Assembly (NCBI RefSeq): GCF_005153485.1
Contig: NZ_CP039740.1
Coordinates: forward strand, 4,405,001 to 4,469,000
DNA from: Pseudolabrys sp. FHR47
GTDB lineage: Bacteria > Pseudomonadota > Alphaproteobacteria > Rhizobiales > Xanthobacteraceae
Direction of reading: 5' to 3'
DNA: 64,000 bases
The notes below the pieces were generated by a model, which saw only the letters and a program-made list of their open reading frames with translations, made no database searches and was not told the origin of the DNA. Each line of letters starts with the position of its first letter. Positions within the stretch are counted from its first letter, which is position 1. Both the position numbers and the translations under genes were made by a program. Positions 47,695 to 58,050 of this stretch are shown one piece after another.

Positions 47695-49371
47695 ATGTCT
47701 GGTCACTCACGCGCTGCTTCGCCGACTTTCGTTCAACTGTTCACGCCCAAACTGATCACGGTTTTGCGTGAGGGCTATGGCGGCCGCGACCTGCGCGCCG
47801 ACGCCATCGCCGGTCTGACGGTCGCGGTGGTGGCACTGCCGTTATCGATGGCGATTGCCATTGCCTCGGGCTTATCGCCGGAGCGCGGGCTCTACACCGC
47901 CATCGCCGGCGGTTTTTTCGTCTCCTTTCTCGGCGGCAGCCGCTTCCAGATCGGCGGCCCGGCCGGCGCCTTCATCGTTCTGATTGCCTCTATTGTCGAA
48001 CGCCACGGCTATGACGGGCTGGCGCTGGCGACGATTATAGCCGGCCTGATCCTGATCGCCGTCGCCCTGCTGCGCCTCGGCACCTACATCAAATACATAC
48101 CCATGCCGGTCACAGTCGGCTTCACTGCCGGCATCGCCGTCATCATCGCCGCGAGCCAGATCCGCGACGTGCTCGGCCTCGACATGGCGAAAGAGCCGTC
48201 CGAGTTGCTGCCCAAACTCGAAGCCATCGCCGGCGCGATCTCGACGATCAATTGGCAGACCCTCACCATCACCGCACTGGCACTGGCGATCATCCTTGTC
48301 CTGCGCCGCTACCGGCCGAGCTGGCCGGGCTTCCTGATCGCCATCGCCGTGACGGCGCTGATCTGCTTTGCCTTCCATCTCGATGTCGCGACCGTGACCT
48401 CACGCTTCGGCGAAATCCCGCGCACGCTGCCGGCGCCGTCGCTGCCGGCCTTCAGCATCGAGAAGCTGCAGGCGGTGCTGCCGGACGCCTTTGCCATCGC
48501 GCTACTCGGGGCCATCGAATCGCTATTGTCGGCCGTCGTCGCCGACGGCATGAGCGGCCGTCGCCACCGCTCCAATGCTGAACTCGGCGCGCAGGGCGTC
48601 GCCAATGTGGCGTCCATCGTGTTCGGCGGCATGTGCGTCACCGGCACCATCGCGCGCACCGCGACCAATATTCGTGCCGGCGCGCGCGGGCCGATATCGG
48701 GCATCTTTCACTGTGGCTATTTGCTGCTGTTCCTCGCCGTGGCGGCGCCGCTGGTCGGCTATATCCCGCTCGCAGCGCTGGGCGCCGTGTTGCTGATCGT
48801 GTCGTGGAATATGGCGGAGAAGGAGGAGTTCTGGTCGCTGCTGCGCACCTCGCGCGGCGACGCCGCTGTGCTGCTCGCGACATTCCTGCTCACGATTTTC
48901 GTCGATCTGATCACCGGCATCGCCGTCGGCGTGGTGCTGGGCTCGCTCCTGTTCCTGCACCGCATGGCCGAGTCGGTCGAGATCCAGGCGGGCGGGCTCG
49001 AAGACGTCGCCGATACGGCCGACAGAACCAAATACGATGCCGAGGCTGCCAGCGAGCGCGATGTGATGGTCTATCGCATCAGCGGCGCGTTCTTCTTCGG
49101 CGCCACCGCGCATGTACTGACGGCGCTGGAGCGTATCGGGAGCACGCCGAAACTGCTCATCCTCGACTTCACCGATGTGCCGCTGATCGACACCACGGCG
49201 GCGCGCTCGCTGCATGCCTTCGTCAAGAAGCTCGCCAGGAGCGGGGCGAACGTCTATTTCGCCGCCGCCAGGCAGAACGTGCGGCACGAACTCATTGCCG
49301 CGGGCTTGAAGCCGCCGCTGATGCGCTATGCCGCCAGCGTCGAAAGCGCCCGGAAGCTGTACGAGACTTAA
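47695..49371 (+). CDS. SulP-family anion transporter with C-terminal STAS domain
   Basis: 558 residues. About 12 membrane segments: DAIAGLTVAVVALPLSMAIA (SulP signature) and RGLYTAIAGGFFVSFLGGSR, then FQIGGPAGAFIVLIASIVE. C-terminal STAS domain (about 445-558) with VMVYRISGAFFFGATAHVL and LLILDFTDVPLIDTTAARSL, where the conserved Asp-Thr/Ser region binds regulators. Substrates are sulfate, bicarbonate or dicarboxylates in relatives; not decidable here. No carbonic anhydrase or sulfur genes lie beside it. Confidence 0.9.
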   Translation: MSGHSRAASPTFVQLFTPKLITVLREGYGGRDLRADAIAGLTVAVVALPLSMAIAIASGLSPERGLYTAIAGGFFVSFLGGSRFQIGGPAGAFIVLIASIVERHGYDGLALATIIAGLILIAVALLRLGTYIKYIPMPVTVGFTAGIAVIIAASQIRDVLGLDMAKEPSELLPKLEAIAGAISTINWQTLTITALALAIILVLRRYRPSWPGFLIAIAVTALICFAFHLDVATVTSRFGEIPRTLPAPSLPAFSIEKLQAVLPDAFAIALLGAIESLLSAVVADGMSGRRHRSNAELGAQGVANVASIVFGGMCVTGTIARTATNIRAGARGPISGIFHCGYLLLFLAVAAPLVGYIPLAALGAVLLIVSWNMAEKEEFWSLLRTSRGDAAVLLATFLLTIFVDLITGIAVGVVLGSLLFLHRMAESVEIQAGGLEDVADTADRTKYDAEAASERDVMVYRISGAFFFGATAHVLTALERIGSTPKLLILDFTDVPLIDTTAARSLHAFVKKLARSGANVYFAAARQNVRHELIAAGLKPPLMRYAASVESARKLYET

Positions 49372-49373
49372 TT

Positions 49374-49495
49374 GTCATTCCGGACGCGGCCATCAGCGCG
49401 TCTTTCGCGCTATGGCCGCGATCCGGAATCCATAACCCCGGTGCTGCGGAGTATGGGTTCCGGGCTCCCTCGCTTCGCTCGGTCCCCGGAATGAC
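49374..49495. repeat. Composite intergenic palindromic repeat
   Basis: Starts GTCATTCCGGACGCGGCCAT and ends GGTCCCCGGAATGAC. Internal pairs include GCGCGTCTTTCGCGC, GGCCGCGATCCGGAAT and CCCTCGCTTCGCTCGG. It lies between the SulP and the next EamA gene, in a gap of 314 bases otherwise without features. Confidence 0.75.
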
Positions 49496-49685
49496 CACCC
49501 GCCCTTAGTCGAATAGGCGAATTCAGCGGGCTGCCTTGCGCCGAACGCGAGGCCCGCGGCCTTTCCCGGTGCGGCCATCGCACTATCTGTCGCGTGAGAC
49601 CGCATCCGCGGCCGCAACAATCATCTCAAAGGGAACGTCCGCTCGTCCGCGCCGCCTGGCACGGGCGGCGGAGTATTTTTCGCCG

Positions 49686-50552
49686 ATGTTTTCAACCATA
49701 AACCCCAAGCTGTCCGCCGCCCTCGCTGCCGCTATCTGGGGCACCACCTATATTTTCGTCAGCACCGTACTGCCGCACAATCCGATCTTCACCGGCGCGG
49801 TGCGCGCGCTCGGCGGCGGCCTGCCGCTGCTCTTGTTCTACAACGAGCTGCCGCCGCGCGAATGGTGGGGCAAGGTGGCGCTGCTCGGCACGCTCAATTG
49901 CGGCATCGTCTTCGCCTTCCTGTTCATCGCCGCAGAGCGCCTGCCCGGCGGGGTCGCCGGCACGCTGCAATCGCTCGGGCCGATAATCACCGTGCTGATC
50001 GCCTGGCCGCTACTCGGCGAGCGGCCGACGTTGCTGCGGCTGACCAGTGTCGTGCTCGGCGCCATCGGCGTGATGATCTTGCTCACCGGCGGCCGGATCG
50101 TGCTCGATTTTATCGGCGCGGTCGCGGGCCTGATCGCCGCGGTGTCGCTGGCGCTGGGCGGCGTTCTGCTCAACCGCTGGGGCCGACCGATTCCGCTGCT
50201 CGAATTCACTGCTTGGCAGCTCGTCATCGGTGGCATCGAACTGGCGGCGCTGGCGGCCTTCATCGGCGACGTGCCCGCCTCGCTCGATATCACGAGCATT
50301 GCCGCCTATGCCTATGTCGCGCTCATCGGTACATCGCTGGCCTATGCACTCTGGTTTCATGGCGTCGACAGAGCCGGCGCGCCGGCGGTGGCACCATTCT
50401 TTCTGCTGATTCCAATGGTCGCCTTCGCGCTCGACGCCGTCATTCGTGGCTTCGTACCGACTTTAGTGCAATCGCTCGGTGCGGCAATCGTGCTCGGCAG
50501 CCTGAGCATCAATCAGTGGGCCGGCGAGCGTACAACGCGCGCAGCGCCGTGA
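49686..50552 (+). CDS. EamA-family (DMT) transporter
   Basis: 288-residue membrane protein with about ten helices (LSAALAAAIWGTTYIFVSTV, LLGTLNCGIVFAFLFIAAER, FIGAVAGLIAAVSLALGGVL, PFFLLIPMVAFALDAVIRG). Substrate unknown. It is not a close copy of the other two EamA genes in this window. The stop is 4 bases from the convergent end of priA. Confidence 0.88.
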   Translation: MFSTINPKLSAALAAAIWGTTYIFVSTVLPHNPIFTGAVRALGGGLPLLLFYNELPPREWWGKVALLGTLNCGIVFAFLFIAAERLPGGVAGTLQSLGPIITVLIAWPLLGERPTLLRLTSVVLGAIGVMILLTGGRIVLDFIGAVAGLIAAVSLALGGVLLNRWGRPIPLLEFTAWQLVIGGIELAALAAFIGDVPASLDITSIAAYAYVALIGTSLAYALWFHGVDRAGAPAVAPFFLLIPMVAFALDAVIRGFVPTLVQSLGAAIVLGSLSINQWAGERTTRAAP

Positions 50553-50556
50553 CGGG

Positions 50557-52734
50557 TCAATAAAAACTCATCGGATCGACATCGACGTCCATCTTGATGC
50601 TGCCGCGCGCCTTCGGCGCGACGTTCAGCCAGTCGCGCAAATAAGCCGACAGGTTGAATTCGCGCGGCGCCTTAACCAGCAGCCGGTAGCGATGGCGGCC
50701 GCGCACCACGGCGATGGGCGCCTCGGCGGGACCGAGCACGCGCACCGTCTCGTTGTAAGGTGCCGCCTTCGCCACGGCTTTCGCATAGCCTTCGGCGTCG
50801 TGTTTGTTGTCGGCGGAGACGACGATGCCGGCCAGCCGGCCGAACGGCGGATAGCCCGACGCTTCGCGCAGCGCGATTTCGGTCTCGTAGAATTTCTCGC
50901 GATCGCCGAGGATCAGCGCCTTCATCACCGGATGCTCCGGCTGATGCGTCTGCAAAAAGCCGACGCCGCGATTGTCCTCGCGGCCGGCGCGGCCGACCAC
51001 CTGATGCAGAAGCTGGAACGTCCGTTCGCTCGCGCGCGGATCGCCATTGCCCAATCCCAGATCGGCATCGATGATGCCGACCAGATTGAGCTTGGGGAAG
51101 TGATGGCCCTTCGCCACCAGTTGTGTGCCGACGATAATATCGAAACGGCCTTCGGCGACGTCGTCGAGTTCCTGCCGCAGCCGCTCCATCGACTCGACGA
51201 GGTCGCTCGACAGAATGAGAATGCGCGTGTCCGGAAACAGCTCGGCGGCTTCCTGCTCCAGCCGTTCGACGCCGGGGCCGACCGCGGTGAAGCTCTCGGT
51301 GGCGTGGCAGTTCGGGCACGCCTCCGGCGGCGGCATGTTGTAGCCGCAGTGATGACAGATCAGCCTTTTGCGGAAGCGATGATCGACCAGCCAGGCGTCG
51401 CAATTCGGGCATTGCAGGCGGAAGCCGCAGGCGCGGCATAGAGTGAGCGGCGCGAAACCGCGGCGGTTGAGGAACAGCAGCGCCTGATCGCCGCGCTCCA
51501 GCGTGTTATGGACGGCTTCGGCGAGACGCGGCGCGATGAAGCGGCCGCGCGGCGGGCCTTCGCGCGTGAGATCGATGGCCTCGACATGCGGCAACGACGC
51601 ACCGCCGAAACGTTCCGGCAGATGCAGGCGGCGATAGCGGCCCTTGCGGGCGTTGACTTCGGATTCGACCGAGGGAGTCGCGGAAGCGAGGACGACGGGG
51701 ATCTTCGCGATCGAGCCGCGCACCACCGCCATGTCGCGCGCATTGTAGCGGGCGCCGTCTTCCTGCTTGTAGGCCTGTTCGTGCTCTTCATCCACAACGA
51801 TAAGCCCGAGATCGGCGTAAGGCAGAAACAGCGCCGAGCGCGCACCGACGACTACCGAGACCTCGCCTTCCGCGACCGCCGCCCAGGTGCGCGCGCGCAG
51901 GCGCGGTGACAATTGCGAATGCCATTCGGCCGGCTTGGTGCCGAAGCGCGCGGTGAAGCGGTCGAGTGACTGGCCGGTGAGCGCGATTTCCGGCATCAAA
52001 ATGAGCGTCTGCCGGCCCTTGCGGATGTTCTCGGCCACCGCCTCGAAATAAACCTCCGTCTTGCCGGAGCCTGTGACGCCGTCGACCAGCGACACAACAT
52101 AACCGCCCTGATCGACCGTGGTGCGTAGCGCGTCCGCAGCGGCCAGTTGCCCGAGCGAGAAATCGGGCTGGCGGAAATCCGGATCGGGCTGGCGCGATAC
52201 TTTCTCCGGCGGCAGCACCACCGTTTCCAGCGTGCCCTCATCGACAAGACCGTCGATGACGCCGGTCGAGACGCCGGCCTCGCGCGCGGCATCGCCCTTG
52301 GCGCGCACCATGCCGTCTTCCAGCGCGCGCAGCACGCGTTGGCGCGCCACCGTCATGCGCTGCGGCGGCGGGCCGACGAGGCGGACGCCGACGCGCTCGC
52401 GCGCGGGCCCGAGATCATTGCCCATGCGCAGCGCCATGCGCAGCACCATGCCGCGCGAGGCCAGCGTGTAACCCGACACCCAGTCGATGAAGGTGCGCAG
52501 CTCGCTCTTCAGCGGCGGCACGTCGATCTTCGCCGCGATGTCCTTGAGGCGGTTGTGCAGGCCGGGCGCGGGATTGGGGTTTTCGGCCCAGACCACGCCC
52601 ACGGTCTCGCCGCGCCGTCCGAGCGGCACGGCGACGACATCGCCGGGCGCGACCTCCATCCCCGCCGACACCCGGTAGGAATAGGCCTGGTCGAGCGCCA
52701 CTGGCACCAGAACATCGACAATGCGCGTGGTCAT
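50557..52734 (-). CDS. priA: Primosomal protein N' (replication restart helicase PriA)
   Basis: 725-residue superfamily 2 helicase that reloads the replisome at stalled forks. N-terminal DNA-binding part (VDVLVPVALDQAYSYRVSAG), Walker A GVTGSGKTEVYFEAV, DEEH box LIVVDEEHEQAYKQEDG, zinc-binding cysteines in CRACGFRLQCPNC and CHHCGYNMPPPEACPNC, and helicase motifs IIVGTQLVAKGHHFPKL, VVGRAGRED. ATG 52734 is the family start; the frame is open upstream to 52956, opposite xerC. Divergent from xerC. Confidence 0.96.
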   Translation of the reverse strand: MTTRIVDVLVPVALDQAYSYRVSAGMEVAPGDVVAVPLGRRGETVGVVWAENPNPAPGLHNRLKDIAAKIDVPPLKSELRTFIDWVSGYTLASRGMVLRMALRMGNDLGPARERVGVRLVGPPPQRMTVARQRVLRALEDGMVRAKGDAAREAGVSTGVIDGLVDEGTLETVVLPPEKVSRQPDPDFRQPDFSLGQLAAADALRTTVDQGGYVVSLVDGVTGSGKTEVYFEAVAENIRKGRQTLILMPEIALTGQSLDRFTARFGTKPAEWHSQLSPRLRARTWAAVAEGEVSVVVGARSALFLPYADLGLIVVDEEHEQAYKQEDGARYNARDMAVVRGSIAKIPVVLASATPSVESEVNARKGRYRRLHLPERFGGASLPHVEAIDLTREGPPRGRFIAPRLAEAVHNTLERGDQALLFLNRRGFAPLTLCRACGFRLQCPNCDAWLVDHRFRKRLICHHCGYNMPPPEACPNCHATESFTAVGPGVERLEQEAAELFPDTRILILSSDLVESMERLRQELDDVAEGRFDIIVGTQLVAKGHHFPKLNLVGIIDADLGLGNGDPRASERTFQLLHQVVGRAGREDNRGVGFLQTHQPEHPVMKALILGDREKFYETEIALREASGYPPFGRLAGIVVSADNKHDAEGYAKAVAKAAPYNETVRVLGPAEAPIAVVRGRHRYRLLVKAPREFNLSAYLRDWLNVAPKARGSIKMDVDVDPMSFY

Positions 52735-52806
52735 AGAGGCGGGTCTAGGCCGATTCAGGGGCCAGAAGGAAGGTCTTAACCGGGCGCGCCTAGGCTCTTT
52801 GGCGCC

Positions 52807-53748
52807 ATGAGCCTCACGATCGCCATCGCCCCCGACGTCGCCGCCGAAATCGGCCGCTGGCGCGCCTATCTCGGCGCGGAACGGCGCATGTCGCCGAAGA
52901 CGCTGGAGGCCTATGAGCGCGATGTCGGCCAGTTCCTCGGCTTTCTGGCCGAGCACCTCGGCGGTCCGCCATCGCTGAAATCTCTGGCGAAAATCACCCC
53001 GGCCGATGTCCGCGCCTTCATGGCGGCGCGGCGGGCCGACGGCGCCGGCAATCGTACCTTGATGCGCTCACTGGCCGGAGCCCGCTCCTTCGTCCGCTTC
53101 CTTGAGCGCAACGGCAAAGGCAAAGTCGGCGCGCTCGCGGCCATCCGCGCGCCGAAGGCAGGCCGCACACTGCCCAAGCCGCTCGCCGCATCGGCCGCCA
53201 AACAGATGACCGACATCGATCTGCGCGCCGGCGAGGATCGCGAGACCTGGATCCTGGCGCGCGATGCCGCTGTGCTGGCGCTGCTTTATGGCTGCGGCCT
53301 GCGCATTTCGGAAGCGCTCGGCCTCAAGCGCGGCGACGCGAATGGCAAGGACGCGCTCACCGTTACCGGCAAAGGCAACAAGACGCGCATGGTGCCGGTG
53401 CTGCCTCAGGTCACCAAGGCCATCGCCGATTACCTCGCGATTTGTCCTTATGTGCAGCCACCGGAGGGCCCGCTGTTCGTTGGCGCCAAAGGCGGACCGC
53501 TCAGCCCGCGCATCGTGCAACTGGCAATGGCGACGCTGCGCGGCGCGCTCGGTCTGCCGGACACGGCAACGCCCCATGCCTTGCGCCATTCCTTCGCCAC
53601 GCATTTGCTGGCGCGCGGCGGCGACCTGCGTTCGATCCAGGAATTGCTCGGCCACGCCTCGCTGTCGACCACTCAGATTTACACCGCCGTCGACAGCGCC
53701 CGTCTGCTCGAAGTTTATGCCAGCGCCCATCCGCGGGCGTCATCGTAA
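52807..53748 (+). CDS. xerC: Tyrosine recombinase XerC
   Basis: 313-residue site-specific recombinase resolving chromosome dimers at dif with XerD. N-terminal core-binding domain ([20 protein letters not shown]); catalytic domain with Arg in [13 protein letters not shown], Lys in [11 protein letters not shown], HxxR in [17 protein letters not shown], His in [17 protein letters not shown] and Tyr in the same segment. No phage integrase features. Divergent from priA, a common alphaproteobacterial pairing. Confidence 0.95.
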   Translation: MSLTIAIAPDVAAEIGRWRAYLGAERRMSPKTLEAYERDVGQFLGFLAEHLGGPPSLKSLAKITPADVRAFMAARRADGAGNRTLMRSLAGARSFVRFLERNGKGKVGALAAIRAPKAGRTLPKPLAASAAKQMTDIDLRAGEDRETWILARDAAVLALLYGCGLRISEALGLKRGDANGKDALTVTGKGNKTRMVPVLPQVTKAIADYLAICPYVQPPEGPLFVGAKGGPLSPRIVQLAMATLRGALGLPDTATPHALRHSFATHLLARGGDLRSIQELLGHASLSTTQIYTAVDSARLLEVYASAHPRASS

Positions 53749-53828
53749 TTTCATCGTCGACAACGCCGGCGCGCTCTTGCCGGCGCCCGCGCGGACGATC
53801 ATCGTCCTCCACCAAACAGGGGACGACC

Positions 53829-54446
53829 ATGGCGGGACCGCACGAAAACCTCGAACACGCCGAACACGCGGAGCACGCCTCCCACGGCGGCAACAAAAAG
53901 ATCGCGCTGCTGATATCGGTGCTGGCGCTGTTTCTCGCTTTCTCCGAGACGCTCGGCAAGGGCGCGCAGACCGAAAGCATTGGTCTCAACATCAAGGCGT
54001 CCGACACCTGGAATTTCTTTCAGGCCAAGACCATCCGGCAGACCGGCATCCGGACCGCCGCGGACAATCTCGCAGCGATCGCACCGTCGATCGACAAGCC
54101 GGAAATCAAGGCGGCGATGGAAAAGCAAATCGAGACCTGGCGTGCGACGGCAATGCGCTACGAATCCGATCCCAAGGAGAAGGATGGTCGCAAGGAACTG
54201 CGCGAACTGGCCTTGAATTACGAGCATCAGCGCGATTACCAGCTCGCGCGCTACCATCAGTTCGAACTGGGCTCGGCGGCGTTCCAGATCGGCATCGTGC
54301 TGGCCTCGGCCGAAGTCATCACCGGCATGGTCGTGCTCGGCTGGCTGTCGGGGCTGGTTGGGCTTGTCGGCGTTATCTTCTCGGCCTTCGGCCTGTGGGC
54401 GCCGCACGCGCTCGACTTCCTGCTGCACGCCAGCGGCGCGCACTGA
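53829..54446 (+). CDS. DUF4337-like membrane protein
   Basis: 205 residues. The N-terminus is His/Glu-rich (HENLEHAEHAEHASHGG), which could bind metal. Then a helix (IALLISVLALFLAFSETLGK), a helical soluble part (LNIKASDTWNFFQAKTIRQT, ETWRATAMRYESDPKEKDGR) and two or three C-terminal helices (FQIGIVLASAEVITGMVVLG, LVGLVGVIFSAFGLW). The pattern fits DUF4337, of unknown function. ATG 53829; the frame is open far upstream within xerC, but only this start fits the family. Confidence 0.8.
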   Translation: MAGPHENLEHAEHAEHASHGGNKKIALLISVLALFLAFSETLGKGAQTESIGLNIKASDTWNFFQAKTIRQTGIRTAADNLAAIAPSIDKPEIKAAMEKQIETWRATAMRYESDPKEKDGRKELRELALNYEHQRDYQLARYHQFELGSAAFQIGIVLASAEVITGMVVLGWLSGLVGLVGVIFSAFGLWAPHALDFLLHASGAH

Positions 54447-54449
54447 TCG

Positions 54450-54980
54450 TCAGGCGGCGCCGCGAAACGCTCTGCGCCGCAATCGCTTTAGCAGGCGCAG
54501 GAAGCCGCCGCGCTCGCCGCGGAGCATTGCGGCAATCTGCTTCATGCGGACGCGCACCGGTTCGGTGATGGCATGCGCCCAGGCGCGCACGCGCAGCACC
54601 CACTCATAGAGCGCGCGAAACCACGCCATCTGCAGCAGCTTGTCGCGCGTCACATCGAAGATGAAGGCGGTAACGCCAACGCCGATCAGCTTGGCGGCGA
54701 CAATGACAGCGACGGCCCAGAGCCAGTGCCGGGTTGCGAGGAAATAGACTTCGAGCAGCTTCAGCGGCATGACGACGAGAATGAGCGGCACGATAAACAC
54801 GATCAAGGTCGCCCAGGGCGGCAGCCGCTCAATCCCCCGCGCCAGCTTTTGCTTGAAGGCCAGCCACGGAATAAAGCCGACGATCCGCGCGACCACCGGC
54901 GACAAGTGGTCCCACAGCCATGCTTCCAGGAGGAACAGCAAGGCGAGGAAAACCCAGAGGGGGCGGAGCCAGCGGCGCAT
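54450..54980 (-). CDS. Conserved-type membrane protein of unknown function
   Basis: 176 residues with three hydrophobic stretches: LRPLWVFLALLFLLEAWLWD, WATLIVFIVPLILVVMPLKL and WLWAVAVIVAAKLIGVGVTA. A basic C-terminal tail follows (RVRMKQIAAMLRGERGG, LLKRLRRRAFRG). No family recognised. It is convergent with the DUF4337-like gene, whose stop lies 3 bases away. A real gene is supported by good membrane pattern and codon use like its neighbours. Confidence 0.7.
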   Translation of the reverse strand: MRRWLRPLWVFLALLFLLEAWLWDHLSPVVARIVGFIPWLAFKQKLARGIERLPPWATLIVFIVPLILVVMPLKLLEVYFLATRHWLWAVAVIVAAKLIGVGVTAFIFDVTRDKLLQMAWFRALYEWVLRVRAWAHAITEPVRVRMKQIAAMLRGERGGFLRLLKRLRRRAFRGAA

Positions 54981-55027
54981 CGGACTAATGTAGGAGGCCG
55001 AATAGCCGGATATAAGGCGTCAGTTCC

Positions 55028-55122
55028 GCCTCATCCTGAGGAGCGGTCGCAGACCGCGTCTCGAAGGATGGGGCGGCCACATGGTTCGAGACGCCGGGCT
55101 GCGCCCGGCTCCTCACCATGAG
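55028..55122. repeat. Intergenic palindromic repeat (CCTCATCCTGAGGAGC family)
   Basis: CCTCATCCTGAGGAGC at the left, GCTCCTCACCATGAGG at the right, with GCGTCTCGAAGGATG / TTCGAGACGC pairing inside. This type is common in Bradyrhizobium relatives. It lies between the membrane gene and lpd. Confidence 0.75.
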
Positions 55123-55132
55123 GCCGACCACC

Positions 55133-56533
55133 TCACATATGAATCGCGCGCTTGGCGACCGCCATGGCCGCTTCCTTCACCGCCTCGGGCAACGTCGGAT
55201 GGGCGTGGCAGGTGCGGGCGATGTCTTCCGCCGCGCCGCCGAATTCCATGACGATGGCGGCTTCGGCGATCATGTTGCCGGCATCCGAACCGATGATATG
55301 CACGCCGAGCACGCGGTCGGTTGTGGCGTCGGCAATGACCTTGACGAAGCCGTCGGTCTGCTGGTTCGCCTTGGCGCGGCCGTTCGCGGTGAACGGAAAC
55401 TTGCCGACGTTATAGGCGACGCCCGCGGCCTTGAGGTCTTCCTCGCTTTTGCCGACAGAGGCGATCTCCGGCATCGTGTAAACGACACCCGGGATGACGT
55501 CATAGTTCACGTGGCCAGCCTGGCCGACCAGCATCTCCGCGACCGCGACGCCTTCGTCCTCGGCCTTGTGCGCCAGCATCGGGCCGGCGATCACATCGCC
55601 AATGGCCCAGATGCCCGGCACGCTGGTCGCGTAGTAATGATCGGTGACGACGCGGCCGCGCTCGTCCATCTTCACGCCGAGCTCTTTCAACCCGAGGCCG
55701 TCGGTGTAAGGCACGCGGCCGGTCGAGACGAGGACGATATCGGCCTCAACGGTCTCCGCCTTGCCCTCGCCCTTCGCCGGCTCGATGGTCGCCTTCAGCG
55801 TCTTGCCGGACGAATCGACGCCGGTGACCTTGGACGACAGCTTGAACGCGATGCCCTGCTTCTCCAGCAGGCGCTGGCCTTGCTTGCGCACTTCGCCGTC
55901 CATGCCGGGCAAAATGCCGTCGAGGAATTCCACCACCGTGACCTTGGCGCCGAGACGGCGCCACACCGACCCCAGTTCGAGGCCAATGACGCCGGCGCCG
56001 ATGACCAGAAGATGCTTCGGCACCTCCGGCAGCGACAGCGCGCCGGTCGACGACACGATGCGCTTTTCGTCAATGTCGATGCCGCGCAGCTTCGCCACGT
56101 CGGAACCGGTGGCGATGACGATCGACTTGGTCTCCAGCGTCGTCACCTTGCCATCGGCGGCTTTTACCTCGACCTTGCCCGGCGCGACGATGCGGCCGAA
56201 GCCGTAATGGGTTTCGACCTTGTTCTTCTTGAACAGGAAGTCGACGCCCTTGACGTTGCCGTCGATGGCATCCTGCTTGAACTTGAGCATGGTCGGCAGA
56301 TCGAGCTTCGGGCTAGGCACGCCGATGCCCATCTTGGCGAAGGAGTGCCCGGCTTCCTCGAACAGCTCGGAGGCATGCAGCAGCGCCTTCGACGGGATGC
56401 AGCCGATGTTGAGGCAGGTGCCGCCGAGTGACTTTTTCTCGACCACCGCGGTTTTCAGGCCGAGTTGCGCCGCGCGAATGGCGCAGACATAGCCGCCGGG
56501 GCCGGAACCGATGACGATGAGATCGTAGGACAT
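55133..56533 (-). CDS. lpdA: Dihydrolipoamide dehydrogenase (E3)
   Basis: 466-residue flavoprotein re-oxidising lipoamide for 2-oxoglutarate (and pyruvate) dehydrogenase. FAD motif [20 protein letters not shown], redox disulfide [20 protein letters not shown] motif [20 protein letters not shown] and the C-terminal catalytic His-Glu in [16 protein letters not shown]. It completes the mdh-sucCDAB-lpd block. Confidence 0.97.
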   Translation of the reverse strand: MSYDLIVIGSGPGGYVCAIRAAQLGLKTAVVEKKSLGGTCLNIGCIPSKALLHASELFEEAGHSFAKMGIGVPSPKLDLPTMLKFKQDAIDGNVKGVDFLFKKNKVETHYGFGRIVAPGKVEVKAADGKVTTLETKSIVIATGSDVAKLRGIDIDEKRIVSSTGALSLPEVPKHLLVIGAGVIGLELGSVWRRLGAKVTVVEFLDGILPGMDGEVRKQGQRLLEKQGIAFKLSSKVTGVDSSGKTLKATIEPAKGEGKAETVEADIVLVSTGRVPYTDGLGLKELGVKMDERGRVVTDHYYATSVPGIWAIGDVIAGPMLAHKAEDEGVAVAEMLVGQAGHVNYDVIPGVVYTMPEIASVGKSEEDLKAAGVAYNVGKFPFTANGRAKANQQTDGFVKVIADATTDRVLGVHIIGSDAGNMIAEAAIVMEFGGAAEDIARTCHAHPTLPEAVKEAAMAVAKRAIHM

Positions 56534-56544
56534 AATAATTTTAC

Positions 56545-56778
56545 CTACCGCACTTTTCCTTCAAGAGCCGCTAACCGATCGAGAACGCTCTTGTCCGTGA
56601 GACTGATGACATACCACGTGATGAACCACCCCACGACGGGAATGAGGATCAAGAGCGTATAAGCGAAGCTCTTCCCTTTCCGGCGCGAAATCGGAACCAT
56701 AAAAGCAAAAACGATGAGGGTTAAAGTTGCGAACGGCAACAGAGACATGAAAATGTCAGGCTCAGAAACAGGCTGCAT
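56545..56778 (-). CDS. Small membrane protein (77 aa) between sucB and lpd
   Basis: Two hydrophobic helices, [19 protein letters not shown] and [20 protein letters not shown], around a basic loop (ISRRKGKS), ending in a charged helix ([13 protein letters not shown]). GGAGGGGG lies close before ATG 56778, which supports it strongly. It starts 21 bases after sucB and ends 11 bases before lpd, so it is in the same operon. No known function; its position suggests it is co-expressed with the 2-oxoglutarate dehydrogenase complex. Confidence 0.7.
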   Translation of the reverse strand: MQPVSEPDIFMSLLPFATLTLIVFAFMVPISRRKGKSFAYTLLILIPVVGWFITWYVISLTDKSVLDRLAALEGKVR

Positions 56779-56799
56779 GCGCCCCCTCCGTTTCAGCTT

Positions 56800-58020
56800 T
56801 TACAAATCCAAAACCAGCCGCGCCGGATCCTCCAGGTTTTCCTTCACGCGCACCAGGAAGGTGACCGCCTCGCGGCCGTCGACGATGCGGTGATCGTAGG
56901 ACAGCGCCAGATACATCATCGGGCGCACCTCGATCTTGCCGCCGATGACCATCGGCCGCTCCTGGATCTTGTGCATGCCGAGAATGCCGGACTGCGGCGC
57001 ATTGAGGATCGGCGTCGACATCAGCGAGCCATAGACGCCGCCGTTCGAGATCGTGAAGGTGCCGCCCTGCATCTCGTCGATCTTGAGCTGGCCGTCGCGG
57101 GCGCGCTTGCCGAAATCGTTGATCTTCTTCTCGATGCCGGCGAGCGACATCATGTCGGCGTCGCGCACCACCGGAACGACGAGGCCCTTCTCGGTGCCGA
57201 CGGCAACGCCGATGTGATAGTAGTTCTTGTAGACCAAGTCAGTGCCGTCGATCTCGGCGTTGACTGCGGGAATGTCCTTCAGCGCGGCGATGCAGGCGCG
57301 CACGAAGAAGCCCATGAAGCCGAGCTTCACGCCGTGCTTCTTTTCGAACAGATCCTTGTACTGATTGCGCAGCGCCATCACCGTGGTCATGTCGACCTCG
57401 TTGAAGGTCGTGAGCATGGCGGCGGTGTTCTGCGCGTCCTTGAGGCGGCGCGCGATGGTCTGGCGCAGCTTGGTCATGCGCACGCGTTCTTCGCGCGAAG
57501 CATCGTCCGGCGCGGACGGCGCGCGCATCTGCACCGGCGTGGCGACCGGCGTCGGGGCGGAGGCGGCCTTCTCGATGGCGGCGAGCATGTCGCCCTTGGT
57601 CACCTGGTTCTTGAGGCCGGTGCCGGCGACGGTCGACGGATCGACGCCGCTTTCGGCAGCGAGCTTGCGCACCGACGGGGCCTGCGCCGTGTTGGTCGCG
57701 GCGGCGGGGGCACTGGCAGGGGCAGCCGCAGGCTTGGCCGGAGCCGCGGCGGGCGCGGCAGCGGGCGCAGCCTTGGCCGCACCAGCGCCGTCTTTGATGG
57801 TGCCGAGGATCGCACCGACACCGACGGTGTCGCCGTCCTTGGCGGCGATATCACCGAGCACGCCGGCGGCCGGCGCCGGCACTTCCAGCGTCACCTTGTC
57901 GGTCTCGAGCTCGACGAGCGGCTCGTCGACCGCGACGGCGTCGCCGGGCTTCTTGAACCACTTGCCGACGGTGGCTTCGGTCACCGATTCGCCCAGCGTG
58001 GGCACCTTGATGTCAGTCAT
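56800..58020 (-). CDS. sucB: Dihydrolipoyllysine succinyltransferase, E2 of 2-oxoglutarate dehydrogenase
   Basis: 406 residues. N-terminal lipoyl domain with the lipoylated Lys in [17 protein letters not shown], Ala/Pro-rich linker ([20 protein letters not shown]), E3-binding domain ([20 protein letters not shown]) and catalytic domain with the active-site [17 protein letters not shown] single lipoyl domain is usual for this complex. Also called odhB. Confidence 0.97.
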   Translation of the reverse strand: MTDIKVPTLGESVTEATVGKWFKKPGDAVAVDEPLVELETDKVTLEVPAPAAGVLGDIAAKDGDTVGVGAILGTIKDGAGAAKAAPAAAPAAAPAKPAAAPASAPAAATNTAQAPSVRKLAAESGVDPSTVAGTGLKNQVTKGDMLAAIEKAASAPTPVATPVQMRAPSAPDDASREERVRMTKLRQTIARRLKDAQNTAAMLTTFNEVDMTTVMALRNQYKDLFEKKHGVKLGFMGFFVRACIAALKDIPAVNAEIDGTDLVYKNYYHIGVAVGTEKGLVVPVVRDADMMSLAGIEKKINDFGKRARDGQLKIDEMQGGTFTISNGGVYGSLMSTPILNAPQSGILGMHKIQERPMVIGGKIEVRPMMYLALSYDHRIVDGREAVTFLVRVKENLEDPARLVLDL

Positions 58021-58050
58021 GATTGTTTCCGTTCAATGATCTTGTTTCGG

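Noticed and set aside
52807-53748. Tyrosine recombinase as a mobile-element integrase
   Set aside because: Length, motifs and divergent position with priA fit housekeeping XerC.
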